Of a DNA stretch of 64,000 nucleotides, positions 35,237 through 45,802 are shown one piece after another. Position 1 is the stretch's first letter. Every line of letters starts with the position of its first letter. Where the stretch lies: positions 107,252-171,251 of the forward strand of contig CANQVA010000003.1 of assembly GCA_947627175.1 (NCBI GenBank). The letters are read 5' to 3'. This DNA comes from an uncultured Ruminococcus sp. (lineage in GTDB: Bacteria; Bacillota; Clostridia; Oscillospirales; Ruminococcaceae). A program made the translations under genes and the position numbers. The notes beneath the pieces were generated by a model. That model saw nothing but the letters and a program-made list of their open reading frames with translations. It was not told the origin of the DNA and did no database searches.

Positions 35237-37201
35237 TTATTTTTCTCCTTTCAGTTCCTTTATTTTGTCACGCAAATATGCGGCGTGTTCAAATTCAAGC
35301 ATTTTTGCGGCATTCTTCATTTCAACTGTCAATTTTTCTATCAGCTCTTTTTTCTCCTTTGCGGAAAGTTTTTTCTTTTTTGATTTTTCTTCAATATTTG
35401 CCTTTGATGTAATTTCAAGTACATCACGCACTTCTTTTATAATAGTTTCAGGAATAATTCCATGTTCTTCATTATAGGCAATCTGAAGATTCCGGCGGCG
35501 TTCCGTTTCAATAATTGCACGTTCCATAGAACCTGTTACCACATCGGCATACATTATTACTTTGCCGTGGCTGTTTCTTGCGGCACGTCCGACCGTCTGA
35601 ATAAGCGACGTTTCACTTCTGAGAAATCCCTCTTTATCAGCATCAAGAACAGCAACAAGACTTACTTCAGGTATGTCAAGTCCCTCACGCAGAAGATTTA
35701 TTCCGACAAGCACGTCAAAAACACCGTTTCTTAAATCTTTTATAATTTCCATGCGTTCAATAGTGTCAATATCATGATGCATATAACGGACTTTAACACC
35801 GAGATTTTCATAATATTTTGTCAAATCCTCTGCCATTTTTTTAGTAAGTGTTGTAACAAGAACACGTTCATTTTTTTCGGCACGCATATTTATTTCAGAA
35901 TAAAGGTCGTCAATTTGTCCTACAGTTGACTTGACAATTATTTCAGGGTCAACAAGTCCTGTAGGTCTTATAACCTGCTCAACTATAATATCTGTCTTTT
36001 CACGTTCAATTGTTCCGGGTGTCGCACTTACATATATTGCCTGATTTATATGTTCATTAAATTCGTCGAAATTCAATGGTCTGTTATCGAATGCACTCGG
36101 CAAGCGGAATCCATAGTCAACAAGCGTTGTCTTTCTTGCTCTGTCGCCTGCGTACATTGCTTTGACCTGTGGCAATGTAACATGACTTTCATCAACAATA
36201 AGAAGAAAATCTTTCGGGAAATGGTCAAGCAATGTCTGCGGAGTGCTTCCGGCAGGTCGTCCCGACAATACACGGGAATAATTTTCAACTCCGCTGCAAT
36301 ATCCTAATTCACGGAGCATTTCCATATCATAATGTGTACGCTGTTCAATTCTCTGTGCTTCAATTAGTTTGTTGTTTTCTGTAAAATAATCTATACGTTC
36401 GGAAAGTTCACGGTCTATTTCATCAAGTGCGGATTCAATTTTCTCATCACCTACAACATAATGAGATGCCGGAAAAATTGCGGCGTGGGAAAGTACAGCC
36501 TTTACTTCTCCTGTAACAGCGTTTATTTCTGAAATGCGGTCTATTTCATCACCAAAATACTCCACACGTATTGCTGTATCACTTGAACGTGCAGGAAAAA
36601 TTTCCACAACATCGCCACGCACTCTGAATTTATTTCTTTCAAAAGCAATGTCATTTCTTTCATAGCGGATTTTAACAAGTTCGCTGATTAACTGTTCACG
36701 TGGTTTTTCCGCACCCTGTCTTATTGATACTACCATAGAACGGTATTCTTCGGGACTTCCCAAAGAATATATACATGAAACACTTGCAACTATAATCACG
36801 TCACGGCGTTCAGCAAGGGCAGTTGTGGCGGAATGGCGGAGTTTGTCTATTTCACCATTTATTGATGAATCTTTTTCAATATAGCTGTCTGTACTCGGCA
36901 CATATGCTTCAGGCTGGTAATAATCATAATATGATACAAAATATTCTACCGCATTTTCAGGGAAAAATTCCCTAAATTCAGAACATAGCTGTGCGGCAAG
37001 TATTTTATTATGTGCAAGAACAAGAGCAGGCTTATTGACACGGGCTATCACATTAGCCATTGTAAAAGTTTTTCCCGAACCTGTAACACCAAGTAAAATC
37101 TGTTCTTTTTTTCCTGTTTCAATTCCCTGTACAAGTTTTTCAATTGCTTTCGGCTGGTCACCTGCGGGGGCATATTTTGAATGAAGTATAAAACGCTCCA
37201 T
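35237..37201 (-). CDS. uvrB: Excinuclease ABC subunit B
   Basis: A 654-residue UvrB, the helicase-like core that UvrA loads on DNA lesions and UvrC then uses. Walker A is [11 protein letters not shown] (near residue 38), and the beta-hairpin region [13 protein letters not shown] near 90-102 contains the Tyr set that probes the strand. The helicase segments [10 protein letters not shown] and [17 protein letters not shown] are seen, and the C-terminal UVR module ends [19 protein letters not shown] set the start at ATG 37201, with AAAGGA 11 nt upstream; a TTG at 37210 is too close to it. An extended -10 (TGATATAAT) lies about 75 nt upstream. Confidence 0.96.
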   Translation of the reverse strand: MERFILHSKYAPAGDQPKAIEKLVQGIETGKKEQILLGVTGSGKTFTMANVIARVNKPALVLAHNKILAAQLCSEFREFFPENAVEYFVSYYDYYQPEAYVPSTDSYIEKDSSINGEIDKLRHSATTALAERRDVIIVASVSCIYSLGSPEEYRSMVVSIRQGAEKPREQLISELVKIRYERNDIAFERNKFRVRGDVVEIFPARSSDTAIRVEYFGDEIDRISEINAVTGEVKAVLSHAAIFPASHYVVGDEKIESALDEIDRELSERIDYFTENNKLIEAQRIEQRTHYDMEMLRELGYCSGVENYSRVLSGRPAGSTPQTLLDHFPKDFLLIVDESHVTLPQVKAMYAGDRARKTTLVDYGFRLPSAFDNRPLNFDEFNEHINQAIYVSATPGTIEREKTDIIVEQVIRPTGLVDPEIIVKSTVGQIDDLYSEINMRAEKNERVLVTTLTKKMAEDLTKYYENLGVKVRYMHHDIDTIERMEIIKDLRNGVFDVLVGINLLREGLDIPEVSLVAVLDADKEGFLRSETSLIQTVGRAARNSHGKVIMYADVVTGSMERAIIETERRRNLQIAYNEEHGIIPETIIKEVRDVLEITSKANIEEKSKKKKLSAKEKKELIEKLTVEMKNAAKMLEFEHAAYLRDKIKELKGEK

Positions 37202-37363
37202 AATATACAAATTCCTTTCAAATACGAATTTTTGACGTTGATTTTACTGTTCATTCTAAAGCTGTCTTATCTATTATATCACAATACATCATAATAATAA
37301 AGATATCAGAACATATTTTCTTTTTTTAATTATATTTGACGTCCATTAAGTTAAATTCAGGTA

Positions 37364-37392
37364 TTGACAAACCGCTTTGTTTGATGTAAAAT
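37364..37392 (+). promoter_or_regulatory. Promoter of secA
   Basis: A perfect TTGACA (37364-37369) and TAAAAT (37387-37392) are exactly 17 nt apart, with TG before the -10. Confidence 0.78.
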
Positions 37393-37443
37393 ATAGTATA
37401 TGTATTTATACAGGTTTAAAAATTCGTAAAGGCGGTTAAGCAA

Positions 37444-40197
37444 ATGGGTTTATTTAAAAATATTTTTGGTGCAAACGCTTATTCAAACAGAGAATTAAAG
37501 CGTATCGAACCTATTAAAAATAAAATTCTCGACCTCGATGAGGAATATCAGAAACTTTCAGATGCAGAACTTAAAGGAAAAACACAAGAATTCAAAGACA
37601 GACTTCAGTCGGGCGAAACTCTTGACGACATACTCCCCGAAGCTCTTGCAACAGTCCGTGAAGCGGCATGGCGTGTACTTGAGAAAAAACCTTATCCTGT
37701 ACAAATTATCGGTGCAATAGTTCTTCATCAGGGACGAATTGCCGAAATGAGAACGGGTGAAGGTAAAACTCTCGTTGCCTGCGTTGCCTCATACCTCAAC
37801 GCACTTTCGGGTCTTGGTGTTCATGTAGTTACTGTAAATGACTACCTTGCAAAAACTCAGGCTGAAGAAATGGGAAAAGTTCTACGTTGGCTTGGTCTTA
37901 CTGTCGGCTGTATTCTTCACGGTCTGAACAATACACAAAGACGTGCAGCATATAAGTGTGATGTTACTTATGGTACAAATAATGAACTCGGATTTGACTA
38001 TCTCCGTGACAACATGGTAACTCATAAGGAAGACCGTGTTCAGCGTGAACCTAATTTTGCTATTGTCGATGAAGTTGACTCAATTCTCATTGATGAAGCA
38101 CGTACTCCTCTTATTATTTCCGGTAAAGGTGACAAATCAACTGAACTTTATACTATAGTTGACCGTTTCGCAAAGACACTTACTTCAACTACTGTCGTTG
38201 AAATGGACAACAAGGAAGATATGGACGCTATCAATGAAACTGCTGACTATATCATTGACGAAAAAGCTAAAACTGCTACTATTACTCAGCGTGGTATCAA
38301 AAAGGCTGAACAAGTTTTCAATTTAGATAACCTTATGGACGCTGACAATATAACACTTCTTCATCACATAAATCAGGCTATCAAGGCTAACGGCGTTATG
38401 AAAAATGATATTGACTATGTTGTAAAAGACGGTGAAATAATTATAGTTGATGAATTTACGGGACGTATGATGGAAGGCAGACGTTTCAATGACGGTCTGC
38501 ATCAGGCTATTGAAGCAAAAGAGGGCGTTAAAGTAAAGAGTGAATCAAAGACACTTGCTACAATTACATTCCAGAACTTTTTCCGCCTTTATAAAAAACT
38601 CTCAGGCATGACGGGTACTGCAATGACAGAAGAAGACGAATTTAAGGAAATATATAAACTTGACGTTATCTCAATCCCGACAAACAAGCCCGTTATCCGT
38701 ATTGACCATAACGACCAAATTTATAGCACTGAAAAAGGTAAATACTCCGCTATTATTGAACAGATTATAGCTTGCCACGAAAAAGGACAGCCTATACTTG
38801 TAGGTACTGTTTCAATTGAAAAATCTGAACTTCTCTCTGCAATGCTTAAAAGAAAAGGCATAAAACATAATGTACTCAATGCAAAACAGCACGCAAAAGA
38901 AGCTGAAATTGTCGCACAAGCCGGTAAATACGGAGCTGTTACAATTGCAACAAATATGGCTGGTCGTGGTACTGATATAATGCTCGGTGGTAACGCTGAA
39001 TTTCTTGCAAGGGCTGAATTAAGAAAACGTGAAATGCCTGAAGAACTTATCATCGCCGCAATAGGTTTTGCAGATACGGACGATGAAGAAGTTATCAAAG
39101 CAAGAAAACTCTACCGTGAACTTTATGACAAATTCAATGAAGAAGTAAAGGAAAAGGCTGTTGCAGTAAAAGAAGCAGGCGGTCTTTATATTCTCGGTAC
39201 TGAAAGACATGAATCAAGACGTATTGACAATCAGCTCAGAGGACGTTCAGGCCGTCAGGGAGACCCGGGCGAAAGCTGTTTCTTCCTCTCTGTAAGAGAT
39301 GACCTTATGCGTATTTTTGCGGGCGACCGTCTTGAAAATATGATGAAAACACTTAATGTTGAAGAAACAATGCCGATTGAAAGCAAGATGCTTACAAAGA
39401 TTATTGAATCATCACAGAAAAAAGTTGAAGGTCATAATTTCAGCATAAGAAAAAATGTACTCAATTATGACGATGTTATGAACACTCAGCGTGAAATTAT
39501 ATATAAACAGCGTTCACAAGTTCTTGATGGTGAAGACTTACATGAAAGCATTCTTAAAATGATGGAAGAACTTATTTCATCAACAGTAAATAATTATCTC
39601 GTTGACGATGATAATAAAGAAGAATGGAATATTGTCGGTCTTAAAGAGCATTTCCTCGGCTGGCTTATCGGTTCTGAAGATTTGACATTTGAAGAAGATG
39701 AACTTGCATCAGTAAGCAGGCAGGACATTATAAACGCCCTCAACGAAAAGGCAAAAGAAATTTATCAGGCTAAGGAAACACAATACGGCTCTGAAGTTAT
39801 GCGTGAGTTGGAGCGTGTAATTCTTCTTAAAGTTGTTGATACAAAGTGGATGGCACATATTGACGATATGGAAGAACTTAAAAAAGGTATAAATCTGCGT
39901 TCATACGGACAGAAAAACCCTGTTATTGAATACAGATATGAGGGCTTTGAAATGTTTGATGCTATGGTTGAATCAATTCGTGAAGATACTATACGTATGC
40001 TCCTTACAGTCAAACTACAGAAAAACACACCGCCTCAGCGTGAACAAGTTGCAAAACCTGACGCTCCGAATGCAGGTGCAGGTGACGGAAGTTTCTCTGA
40101 AACCGTAAAGAGCAAAAAAATCGGTGACAATGACCCTTGCCCGTGCGGAAGCGGTAAAAAATACAAGAAATGCTGTAAGAACAAGGACAATCAATAA
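37444..40197 (+). CDS. secA: Preprotein translocase ATPase SecA
   Basis: A 917-residue SecA, the motor of Sec-dependent export at the membrane. The nucleotide-binding loop is [11 protein letters not shown] near residue 101-111, with [16 protein letters not shown] near 205-220, GRMMEGRRF and [12 protein letters not shown]. The C-terminus ends in the zinc-binding tail [13 protein letters not shown], which binds SecB or lipids in other species. Length is normal. AAGGCGG precedes the start. A promoter and a weak terminator surround it. Confidence 0.97.
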   Translation: MGLFKNIFGANAYSNRELKRIEPIKNKILDLDEEYQKLSDAELKGKTQEFKDRLQSGETLDDILPEALATVREAAWRVLEKKPYPVQIIGAIVLHQGRIAEMRTGEGKTLVACVASYLNALSGLGVHVVTVNDYLAKTQAEEMGKVLRWLGLTVGCILHGLNNTQRRAAYKCDVTYGTNNELGFDYLRDNMVTHKEDRVQREPNFAIVDEVDSILIDEARTPLIISGKGDKSTELYTIVDRFAKTLTSTTVVEMDNKEDMDAINETADYIIDEKAKTATITQRGIKKAEQVFNLDNLMDADNITLLHHINQAIKANGVMKNDIDYVVKDGEIIIVDEFTGRMMEGRRFNDGLHQAIEAKEGVKVKSESKTLATITFQNFFRLYKKLSGMTGTAMTEEDEFKEIYKLDVISIPTNKPVIRIDHNDQIYSTEKGKYSAIIEQIIACHEKGQPILVGTVSIEKSELLSAMLKRKGIKHNVLNAKQHAKEAEIVAQAGKYGAVTIATNMAGRGTDIMLGGNAEFLARAELRKREMPEELIIAAIGFADTDDEEVIKARKLYRELYDKFNEEVKEKAVAVKEAGGLYILGTERHESRRIDNQLRGRSGRQGDPGESCFFLSVRDDLMRIFAGDRLENMMKTLNVEETMPIESKMLTKIIESSQKKVEGHNFSIRKNVLNYDDVMNTQREIIYKQRSQVLDGEDLHESILKMMEELISSTVNNYLVDDDNKEEWNIVGLKEHFLGWLIGSEDLTFEEDELASVSRQDIINALNEKAKEIYQAKETQYGSEVMRELERVILLKVVDTKWMAHIDDMEELKKGINLRSYGQKNPVIEYRYEGFEMFDAMVESIREDTIRMLLTVKLQKNTPPQREQVAKPDAPNAGAGDGSFSETVKSKKIGDNDPCPCGSGKKYKKCCKNKDNQ

Positions 40198-40204
40198 TTA
40201 TACC

Positions 40205-40231
40205 GGGCGGAAAATTTCTGCCCTTTGTTTT
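40205..40231 (+). terminator. Probable terminator after secA
   Basis: GGGCGGAAA (40205-40213) pairs with TTTCTGCCC (40215-40223) with one G-U pair and a very short loop; TTTGTTTT follows. The tight loop makes partial read-through into the methyltransferase gene likely. Confidence 0.55.
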
Positions 40232-40274
40232 GGATAAAAAATGATTTTTACAACAACTTACGGAGGCTATTAAA

Positions 40275-41042
40275 ATGGGAGGTTACAGCGTATTCGCACG
40301 TTACTATGATGAACTGACAGCAAATATAAATTATAAAAAACGTGCGGAATACTTTCACGAAATAATCAGGAAATTTAAAAAAACTGAAAACAATATCCTG
40401 CTTGACCTTGCGTGCGGTACGGGCAGTATATCGGAGGAAATGGCAAAACTCGGATATGATGTTATCGGTGTGGACAACTCGCAGGAAATGCTCGGCATTG
40501 CAATTGACAAAAAATTTGACAGCGGTCTGAATATACAATATCTTTGTCAGGATATGCGTTATATTGATATGTTCGGCACAATTGACATAACTATATGTGC
40601 ATTAGACAGTATAAATCATCTTTTCAGCGTTGACGACGTTAAAAAGGTTTTTGAAAAAGTTTCACTGTTTTCAGAATACAACGGACTTTTTATATTTGAT
40701 ATAAATACAATCTATAAACATAGAAAAATACTTGCAGACAATACTTTTACTTACGAAACAGACAATGTGTATTGTATATGGGAAAATTCGCTTAATAAAA
40801 ATACTGATGAAGTAAAAATGAATCTTGAATTTTTTGAACTTGAAGAAAACGGTCTTTATTCAAGAAGTTCGGACAGCTTTTCAGAAAAGGCTTACAGTGA
40901 GGAAATTATAGAAAAACTCCTTGCTGAAACAAACTTTGAAATTATAGGAAAATACGGCGATGACACTTTTGAATATCCGTCGGCAACGTGTCAGAGAATA
41001 ATATATACAACAAGATGTAAACTTATGAAAGAAGGTTATTAA
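40275..41042 (+). CDS. Class I SAM-dependent methyltransferase
   Basis: A 255-residue Rossmann methyltransferase. Motif I is LLDLACGTGSISEEMAK (near residues 40-56), followed by VIGVDNSQEML, the usual acidic second strand, and a QDMRYIDMF segment before the motif IV region ICALDSINHL. The substrate is not clear; such proteins often sit near hslO or secA in Clostridia. AACTTACGGAGG precedes the start. The hslO start lies one base beyond its stop. Confidence 0.88.
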   Translation: MGGYSVFARYYDELTANINYKKRAEYFHEIIRKFKKTENNILLDLACGTGSISEEMAKLGYDVIGVDNSQEMLGIAIDKKFDSGLNIQYLCQDMRYIDMFGTIDITICALDSINHLFSVDDVKKVFEKVSLFSEYNGLFIFDINTIYKHRKILADNTFTYETDNVYCIWENSLNKNTDEVKMNLEFFELEENGLYSRSSDSFSEKAYSEEIIEKLLAETNFEIIGKYGDDTFEYPSATCQRIIYTTRCKLMKEGY

Positions 41043-41043
41043 A

Positions 41044-41916
41044 ATGGGTAAATTATACAGGGCAATTTCAGCAGACGGTTCGGCATTTGCATCAGTCATT
41101 GATGCTAAGGACATTGTTTCAGAAATAGAAAAAATTCATAAAACTTCCGCTGTTGTAACGGCAGGTCTCGGCAGACTTTCAATAGGTGCGTCCCTTATGG
41201 GATATATGCTGAAAGGCAAAGACGATAATATAACACTCCGTATTGATGCAGACGGTCTGACAGGTCAGCTTATTGCCGTAGCGGACAGTATGGGGAATGT
41301 AAAAAGTTGTGTGAATAATCCCGTTGTTGAAATTCCTTTGAATGCTCAGGGAAAACTTGATGTCGGCGGTGCAGTCGGTCATAATGGTACACTTTCAGTT
41401 GTTAAGGATTTGGGACTTAAAGAACCGTATGTCGGAGTTGTTCCGCTTGTTTCAGGCGAAATTGCTGAAGATATTGCAAGTTACTATGCAACAAGTGAAC
41501 AGATTCCTACAGTGTGCAGTCTTGGTGTACTTGTAAACCCCGATTTAACAGTAAAATCGGCAGGCGGATTTCTTGTACAGCTTCTTCCCTTTGCAGACGA
41601 AAAATGCATTGATATAATTGAAAAAAATGTTACAAAAATCCGCCCCGTGTCGGCAATGCTTTCAGACGGCATAACCCCTGAAGAAATTGCAAATATGCTT
41701 CTTGACGGTCTTGAACCTGAACCGCTTGATGAGGCAAACCCTGTTTATAAATGTGATTGTAGCCGTGAACGTACAGAACGTGTGCTTGTAAGTCTGGGAA
41801 AAAATGAACTTTTATCAATTGCCGGTGAAGAAAAAGATACGTCTGTATATTGCCATTTCTGTGGAAAAAAATATATTTTTACTCCAAAGGAAATAAAAAC
41901 ACTTGCCGGAGAATAA
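41044..41916 (+). CDS. hslO: Redox-regulated chaperone Hsp33
   Basis: A 290-residue Hsp33, a holdase that is activated by oxidative unfolding. The zinc redox switch is seen near the C-terminus as CDC (about residues 236-238) and CHFC (about 270-273). The N-terminal domain contains MGYMLKGKDDNITLRIDADG and a CKVNNP-like SCVNNPVVE segment, typical of the family. It is closely linked to the methyltransferase gene and 11 nt upstream of hflX, and likely shares their transcript. Confidence 0.95.
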   Translation: MGKLYRAISADGSAFASVIDAKDIVSEIEKIHKTSAVVTAGLGRLSIGASLMGYMLKGKDDNITLRIDADGLTGQLIAVADSMGNVKSCVNNPVVEIPLNAQGKLDVGGAVGHNGTLSVVKDLGLKEPYVGVVPLVSGEIAEDIASYYATSEQIPTVCSLGVLVNPDLTVKSAGGFLVQLLPFADEKCIDIIEKNVTKIRPVSAMLSDGITPEEIANMLLDGLEPEPLDEANPVYKCDCSRERTERVLVSLGKNELLSIAGEEKDTSVYCHFCGKKYIFTPKEIKTLAGE

Positions 41917-41927
41917 TGAGGTGCCAA

Positions 41928-43175
41928 ATGTACGAAAACAAAACAGATGATATTCCCGTAAAGGCAGTGCTTGCTTGTGTTGATACAGGTGAATTTGATG
42001 CAGAAGTTTCAATAAAAGAACTCTCTGAACTTGCACAGACTGCAAATGCGGATGTTGTCGGGGAAATCATTCAGAAAAAACAAACATACGACTCCGCTAC
42101 CTGCATGGGTTCGGGACGGCTTGAAGAACTAAAGGAACAACTTGAAATGCTTGACGCTGAACTTGTTATATTTGACCATGAACTAACAGGCGTTCAAGTA
42201 CGTAATATAGAAAAAATTCTTGATGTACGTGTAATAGACCGCACAACACTTATACTTGATATTTTCGCACAGCGTGCAAGAACAAAAGAAGGTAAATTAC
42301 AGGTTGAACTTGCACAACAAAAATACCGCCTGCCACGTCTTACGGGAATTGGTACTTCTCTTTCAAGGCTCGGCGGTGGTATCGGCACAAGAGGCCCCGG
42401 CGAAACAAAACTTGAAACAGACAAACGCCATATAAGAAAAAGAATATCGTATCTTGAAAATGAACTTGAAGAACTTAAAAAGCACCGTAATTTTTTACGT
42501 TCCGGAAGAAAAAAGAACGGTACACTTTGTTGTGCAATTGTCGGATATACAAATGTAGGAAAATCTACGCTTTTAAATGCACTGACAGATGCAGGAGTTC
42601 TTGCTGAAAATAAACTTTTCGCAACACTTGATATAACTTCACGTTCTATAGAACTCCCTGACGGCAGGAGCGTCATGCTTATTGATACAGTCGGACTTAT
42701 CCGCAGACTTCCGCATAATCTCGTTGAGGCTTTCAAATCAACACTTGAAGAAGCATCATGTGCCGACATAATCCTCAATGTGCAGGATATATCTTCACCC
42801 GAACATGAACAACAGGCAGAAGTTACCCGCAGTTTACTTTCTGAACTCGGCTGTGATGGTATTCCGCAGATAAATGTCATGAATAAAGCCGATATTTCAG
42901 CATATACTGATACAGTATTTGAAAACGATACGACTGTTTTAATCAGTGCAAAAGAAAAAACAGGTTTTGACAGACTGCTTGAATGTATCATGAAAAATCT
43001 TCCCGAAACCGCAAGGCGTATGAAACTTTTGATTCCATATGAAAAAACTTATCTAATAAACAAAATAAGAACTGACGGAAAAATTTTTTCCGAAGAATAT
43101 AACGAAAACGGTACTATCATTGACGCACTTGTTGATATTAAATTTATAAAAGAAATGGAGAATTATTTATGTTAG
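41928..43175 (+). CDS. hflX: GTPase HflX
   Basis: A 415-residue HflX, a ribosome-associated GTPase that splits or rescues stalled ribosomes. The N-terminal HflX domain has TCMGSGRLEELKE and VFDHEL-type segments; GIGTRGPGETKLETDKR near 152-168 is its signature. G-domain motifs are GYTNVGKSTLLNAL (G1), DTVGLIRRLP (G3) and NVMNKAD (G4). I set the start at ATG 41928, with GAGGTG 4 nt upstream; an ATG at 41916 is also possible. It overlaps the ADP-ribosylglycohydrolase-fold gene by 7 nt. Confidence 0.95.
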   Translation: MYENKTDDIPVKAVLACVDTGEFDAEVSIKELSELAQTANADVVGEIIQKKQTYDSATCMGSGRLEELKEQLEMLDAELVIFDHELTGVQVRNIEKILDVRVIDRTTLILDIFAQRARTKEGKLQVELAQQKYRLPRLTGIGTSLSRLGGGIGTRGPGETKLETDKRHIRKRISYLENELEELKKHRNFLRSGRKKNGTLCCAIVGYTNVGKSTLLNALTDAGVLAENKLFATLDITSRSIELPDGRSVMLIDTVGLIRRLPHNLVEAFKSTLEEASCADIILNVQDISSPEHEQQAEVTRSLLSELGCDGIPQINVMNKADISAYTDTVFENDTTVLISAKEKTGFDRLLECIMKNLPETARRMKLLIPYEKTYLINKIRTDGKIFSEEYNENGTIIDALVDIKFIKEMENYLC

Positions 43176-43987
43176 GTGCAGTTTATGGTGATATAATAGG
43201 TTCATGGTATGAGGCACACGCAACAAAAAATTATAATTTTCCTTTTCATAGCAAGTCTGAATTTACAGATGATACTGTAATGACAATCGCTGTATGTAAA
43301 GCTATTCTTGAAAATGACAGCGAAATAAAAGTAAGTCAAATAAAATCACGTGGCTATGAATACGCCGTCCGCTATAAACAGTATTATTCATATTATCCAT
43401 ATGCCGGGTATGGTATGATGTTTGCAAAATGGGCGGAAGAACTTAATTCAATGAGAATACAGAAAAGTTATGGAAACGGCGGAGCTATGCGAGCCGTGCT
43501 TATTGGTTATGCGTACAACTCAGAAGAACAAGTTTTATTACAGGCTAAAGCAAGCTGTTACTACACCCACAACTGCAAAGAAGCTATTAACGGAGCACAA
43601 GCAGTTGCAATGTCTGTATTTATGGCACGCAACGGAGAATCTAAAAATTCTATCCGTGAATATCTGACAAAAAATTTCCGATACGACCTTGACTATAATA
43701 TTGAAGATATAAAACCCGATTACTCTTTCGACAGCAGCACAAATTATAGTATTCCTCCGGCTATAGTGGCATTTCTTGATTCTAACGACTATGAAAGTGC
43801 AGTAAGAAACGCTGTTTCTCTTGGCGGTGATGCTGATACTATGGCTTGTGTTGCAGGTGGTATTGCAGAGGCTTTTTATAAATATATTCCCGAACATATT
43901 AAAAATTTCTGTCGGCTTAAACTTGACTATACAATAAAAAGCACAGCTGCTGAATTTTGTCAGAAATATAATATAAACTATAGTTAA
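43169..43987 (+). CDS. ADP-ribosylglycohydrolase-fold protein
   Basis: A 272-residue protein of the DraG/ARH family. The magnesium-binding set is intact: GAVYGDIIGSWYE at the N-terminus, EFTDDTVMT near residue 31-39, THNCKEAINGAQA near 132-144, and GGDADTMACVAGGIAEA near 213-229. These enzymes remove ADP-ribose from proteins or cleave ADP-ribose compounds. It overlaps the hflX stop by 7 nt, so it is translationally coupled to a ribosome-rescue GTPase. The actual target is unknown. The T-box promoter of asnS lies just downstream. Confidence 0.9.
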   Translation: MLGAVYGDIIGSWYEAHATKNYNFPFHSKSEFTDDTVMTIAVCKAILENDSEIKVSQIKSRGYEYAVRYKQYYSYYPYAGYGMMFAKWAEELNSMRIQKSYGNGGAMRAVLIGYAYNSEEQVLLQAKASCYYTHNCKEAINGAQAVAMSVFMARNGESKNSIREYLTKNFRYDLDYNIEDIKPDYSFDSSTNYSIPPAIVAFLDSNDYESAVRNAVSLGGDADTMACVAGGIAEAFYKYIPEHIKNFCRLKLDYTIKSTAAEFCQKYNINYS

Positions 43988-44010
43988 AAGAATTTTAAAT
44001 TTATTTTCTA

Positions 44011-44039
44011 TTGACATATCAAAATAAAAATGTTAGAAT
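44011..44039 (+). promoter_or_regulatory. Promoter of the asnS T-box transcript
   Basis: A perfect TTGACA (44011-44016) and TAGAAT (44034-44039) are exactly 17 nt apart, directly upstream of the T-box leader and 24 nt past the previous stop. Confidence 0.82.
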
Positions 44040-44045
44040 AAATTA

Positions 44046-44297
44046 CAGTAAATGCTTTGACGGAGAGAAGTAACACGGTAAGATGTTCACAGAGAGTATG
44101 GAAAATGCTGAAATCCATATATCAGAAACCGTGCGAATAACACTCATGAGCAGTGACCTGAAAGCTGAAAAGTAAGTAGGTGAAACGTATTCCGTGCGTT
44201 AAACGGGCAAGAGTGACTGTCTTTTAAAGGCAGTAATTCAGGTGGTACCACGAGAATTTTTTCCCGTCCTGTATTTCTATGCAGGATGGGCTTTTTA
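44046..44297 (+). promoter_or_regulatory. T-box riboswitch of asnS-asnA
   Basis: The leader contains the T-box sequence AGGTGGTACCACG (44240-44252) and a Stem I region with the GAATAACACTC segment near 44134-44144, in which AAC reads as the Asn specifier codon. The terminator is a 9-bp stem (CCCGTCCTG at 44263-44271 with CAGGATGGG at 44282-44290, one T-G pair) followed by five T. Uncharged tRNA-Asn should raise both the synthetase and the asparagine-making enzyme downstream. Confidence 0.92.
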
Positions 44298-44331
44298 ATT
44301 TAAACTAATTTTAATATGAAAGGAAAATATT

Positions 44332-45705
44332 ATGAAACATACTGATATTAAAGTGATTTTAAACAATCACGATTTCACGGGAAAAGAAGTTACTGTGTGC
44401 GGTTGGGTTCGTACTTCAAGAAACTCAAAAAGCGTTGCATTCGTTGAGGTAAATGACGGTACTTCACTGAAAAATATTCAGACAGTAGTTGACAAATCAG
44501 CTGATTCAGAATACAAAGAACCACGTGTCGGAACTGCTGTAAAAGTAACAGGTACTGTTGTTGAAGGCAGAAACAACACTGTTGAAATAAATACAGTACC
44601 GTCGGGAATTGAAATTCTCGGAGTTTGTCCCTCGGACTATCCGCTTCAGAAAAAAGGCTGTTCACTTGAATTTCTGCGTTCTATTCCTCACCTCAGAGGA
44701 CGTACAAACACTTTTAACGCTGTATGGAGAGTTCGCTCAGTACTTGCACAAGCTATTCACAAGTATTTTCAGAAAAATAACTATGTCTATGTAAACACCC
44801 CACTTATAACAGGTAGTGACTGTGAGGGTGCAGGCGAAATGTTCAATGTTACAACAATAGGCTATTCAAATGAATACAAGAATGAAGAAGAATATTATGC
44901 AAATGACTTTTTCGGCAGACGTGCAGGTCTTTCTGTTTCAGGACAGCTTGAGGGCGAAGTTGCTGCTATGGCTATGGGAAAAATTTACACGTTTGGTCCC
45001 AGTTTCCGTGCAGAAAACAGCAACACGCCTAAACACCTTGCCGAATTTTGGCATATCGAACCCGAAATAGCTTTTGCCGAACTCCCTGACGTTATAGAAA
45101 TTGCCGAAGATATGCTTAAAACCGTTATTCGTGAACTTCTTGACACTTGCCCCGACGATATGAAATTCTTTGATGCACATTTTGAAAAAGGTCTTGTTGC
45201 ACGTCTTGAAGAACTCATTTCTCACGATTTCGGAAGAGTGACATATACAGAGGCTATAAAGCTATTACAGGAATCAGGCGAAAATTTCGTTTATCCTGTT
45301 GAATGGGGCTGTGACCTTCAGACAGAACACGAAAGATATATTTCTGAAAAAGTTTTCAAAAAGGCTGTTTTCGTTACGGATTACCCGAAAGAAATTAAGT
45401 CTTTCTATATGAAACAGAATCCCGACGGAAAAACAGTTGCGGCTGTTGACCTGCTTGTTCCGGGAGTAGGCGAAATAATTGGCGGAAGTGAACGTGAAGC
45501 AGATTATGATAAACTTGTTTCTGCTATGAACGAAAGAAATATGAATCTCGATTTATATTCAGATTATCTTGATTTGAGAAAATTTGGCTCTGTACCTCAT
45601 GGTGGTTTCGGTCTTGGATTTGAAAGACTTATCATGTATACAACAGGTATGTCAAATATACGTGATGTTATTCTCTATCCGAGAACAGTCGGCAGTATCA
45701 GATAA
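44332..45705 (+). CDS. asnS: Asparaginyl-tRNA synthetase
   Basis: A 457-residue class II synthetase. The N-terminal OB-fold anticodon domain (VTVCGWVRTSRNSKS near residues 20-34) is followed by class II motif 2 (FRAENSNTPKHLAEFWHIEPE near 230-250) and motif 3 (GFGLGFERLIMY near 427-438). The sequence agrees with AsnRS and not AspRS, and the Asn T-box supports it. AAAGGAAAAT precedes the start. An intercistronic hairpin lies between it and asnA. Confidence 0.96.
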   Translation: MKHTDIKVILNNHDFTGKEVTVCGWVRTSRNSKSVAFVEVNDGTSLKNIQTVVDKSADSEYKEPRVGTAVKVTGTVVEGRNNTVEINTVPSGIEILGVCPSDYPLQKKGCSLEFLRSIPHLRGRTNTFNAVWRVRSVLAQAIHKYFQKNNYVYVNTPLITGSDCEGAGEMFNVTTIGYSNEYKNEEEYYANDFFGRRAGLSVSGQLEGEVAAMAMGKIYTFGPSFRAENSNTPKHLAEFWHIEPEIAFAELPDVIEIAEDMLKTVIRELLDTCPDDMKFFDAHFEKGLVARLEELISHDFGRVTYTEAIKLLQESGENFVYPVEWGCDLQTEHERYISEKVFKKAVFVTDYPKEIKSFYMKQNPDGKTVAAVDLLVPGVGEIIGGSEREADYDKLVSAMNERNMNLDLYSDYLDLRKFGSVPHGGFGLGFERLIMYTTGMSNIRDVILYPRTVGSIR

Positions 45706-45741
45706 AAAGAATATCTGTATTCCGATAAATAATATGACAGC

Positions 45742-45773
45742 ATCAGAGAACATCAATGACGCTGTTCTCTGAT
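45742..45773 (+). other. Intercistronic stem-loop between asnS and asnA
   Basis: A perfect 10-bp stem, ATCAGAGAAC (45742-45751) with GTTCTCTGAT (45764-45773), encloses a 12-nt loop. There is no T run, so it is more likely an mRNA stability or processing element than a terminator. Confidence 0.6.
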
Positions 45774-45802
45774 TAAATAAACAGTAAAGGAATGGTATTT
45801 TT

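Noticed and set aside
42194..42991. 265-codon minus-strand frame inside hflX
   Set aside because: Ser-rich low-quality translation antisense to a clear GTPase gene; shadow frame.
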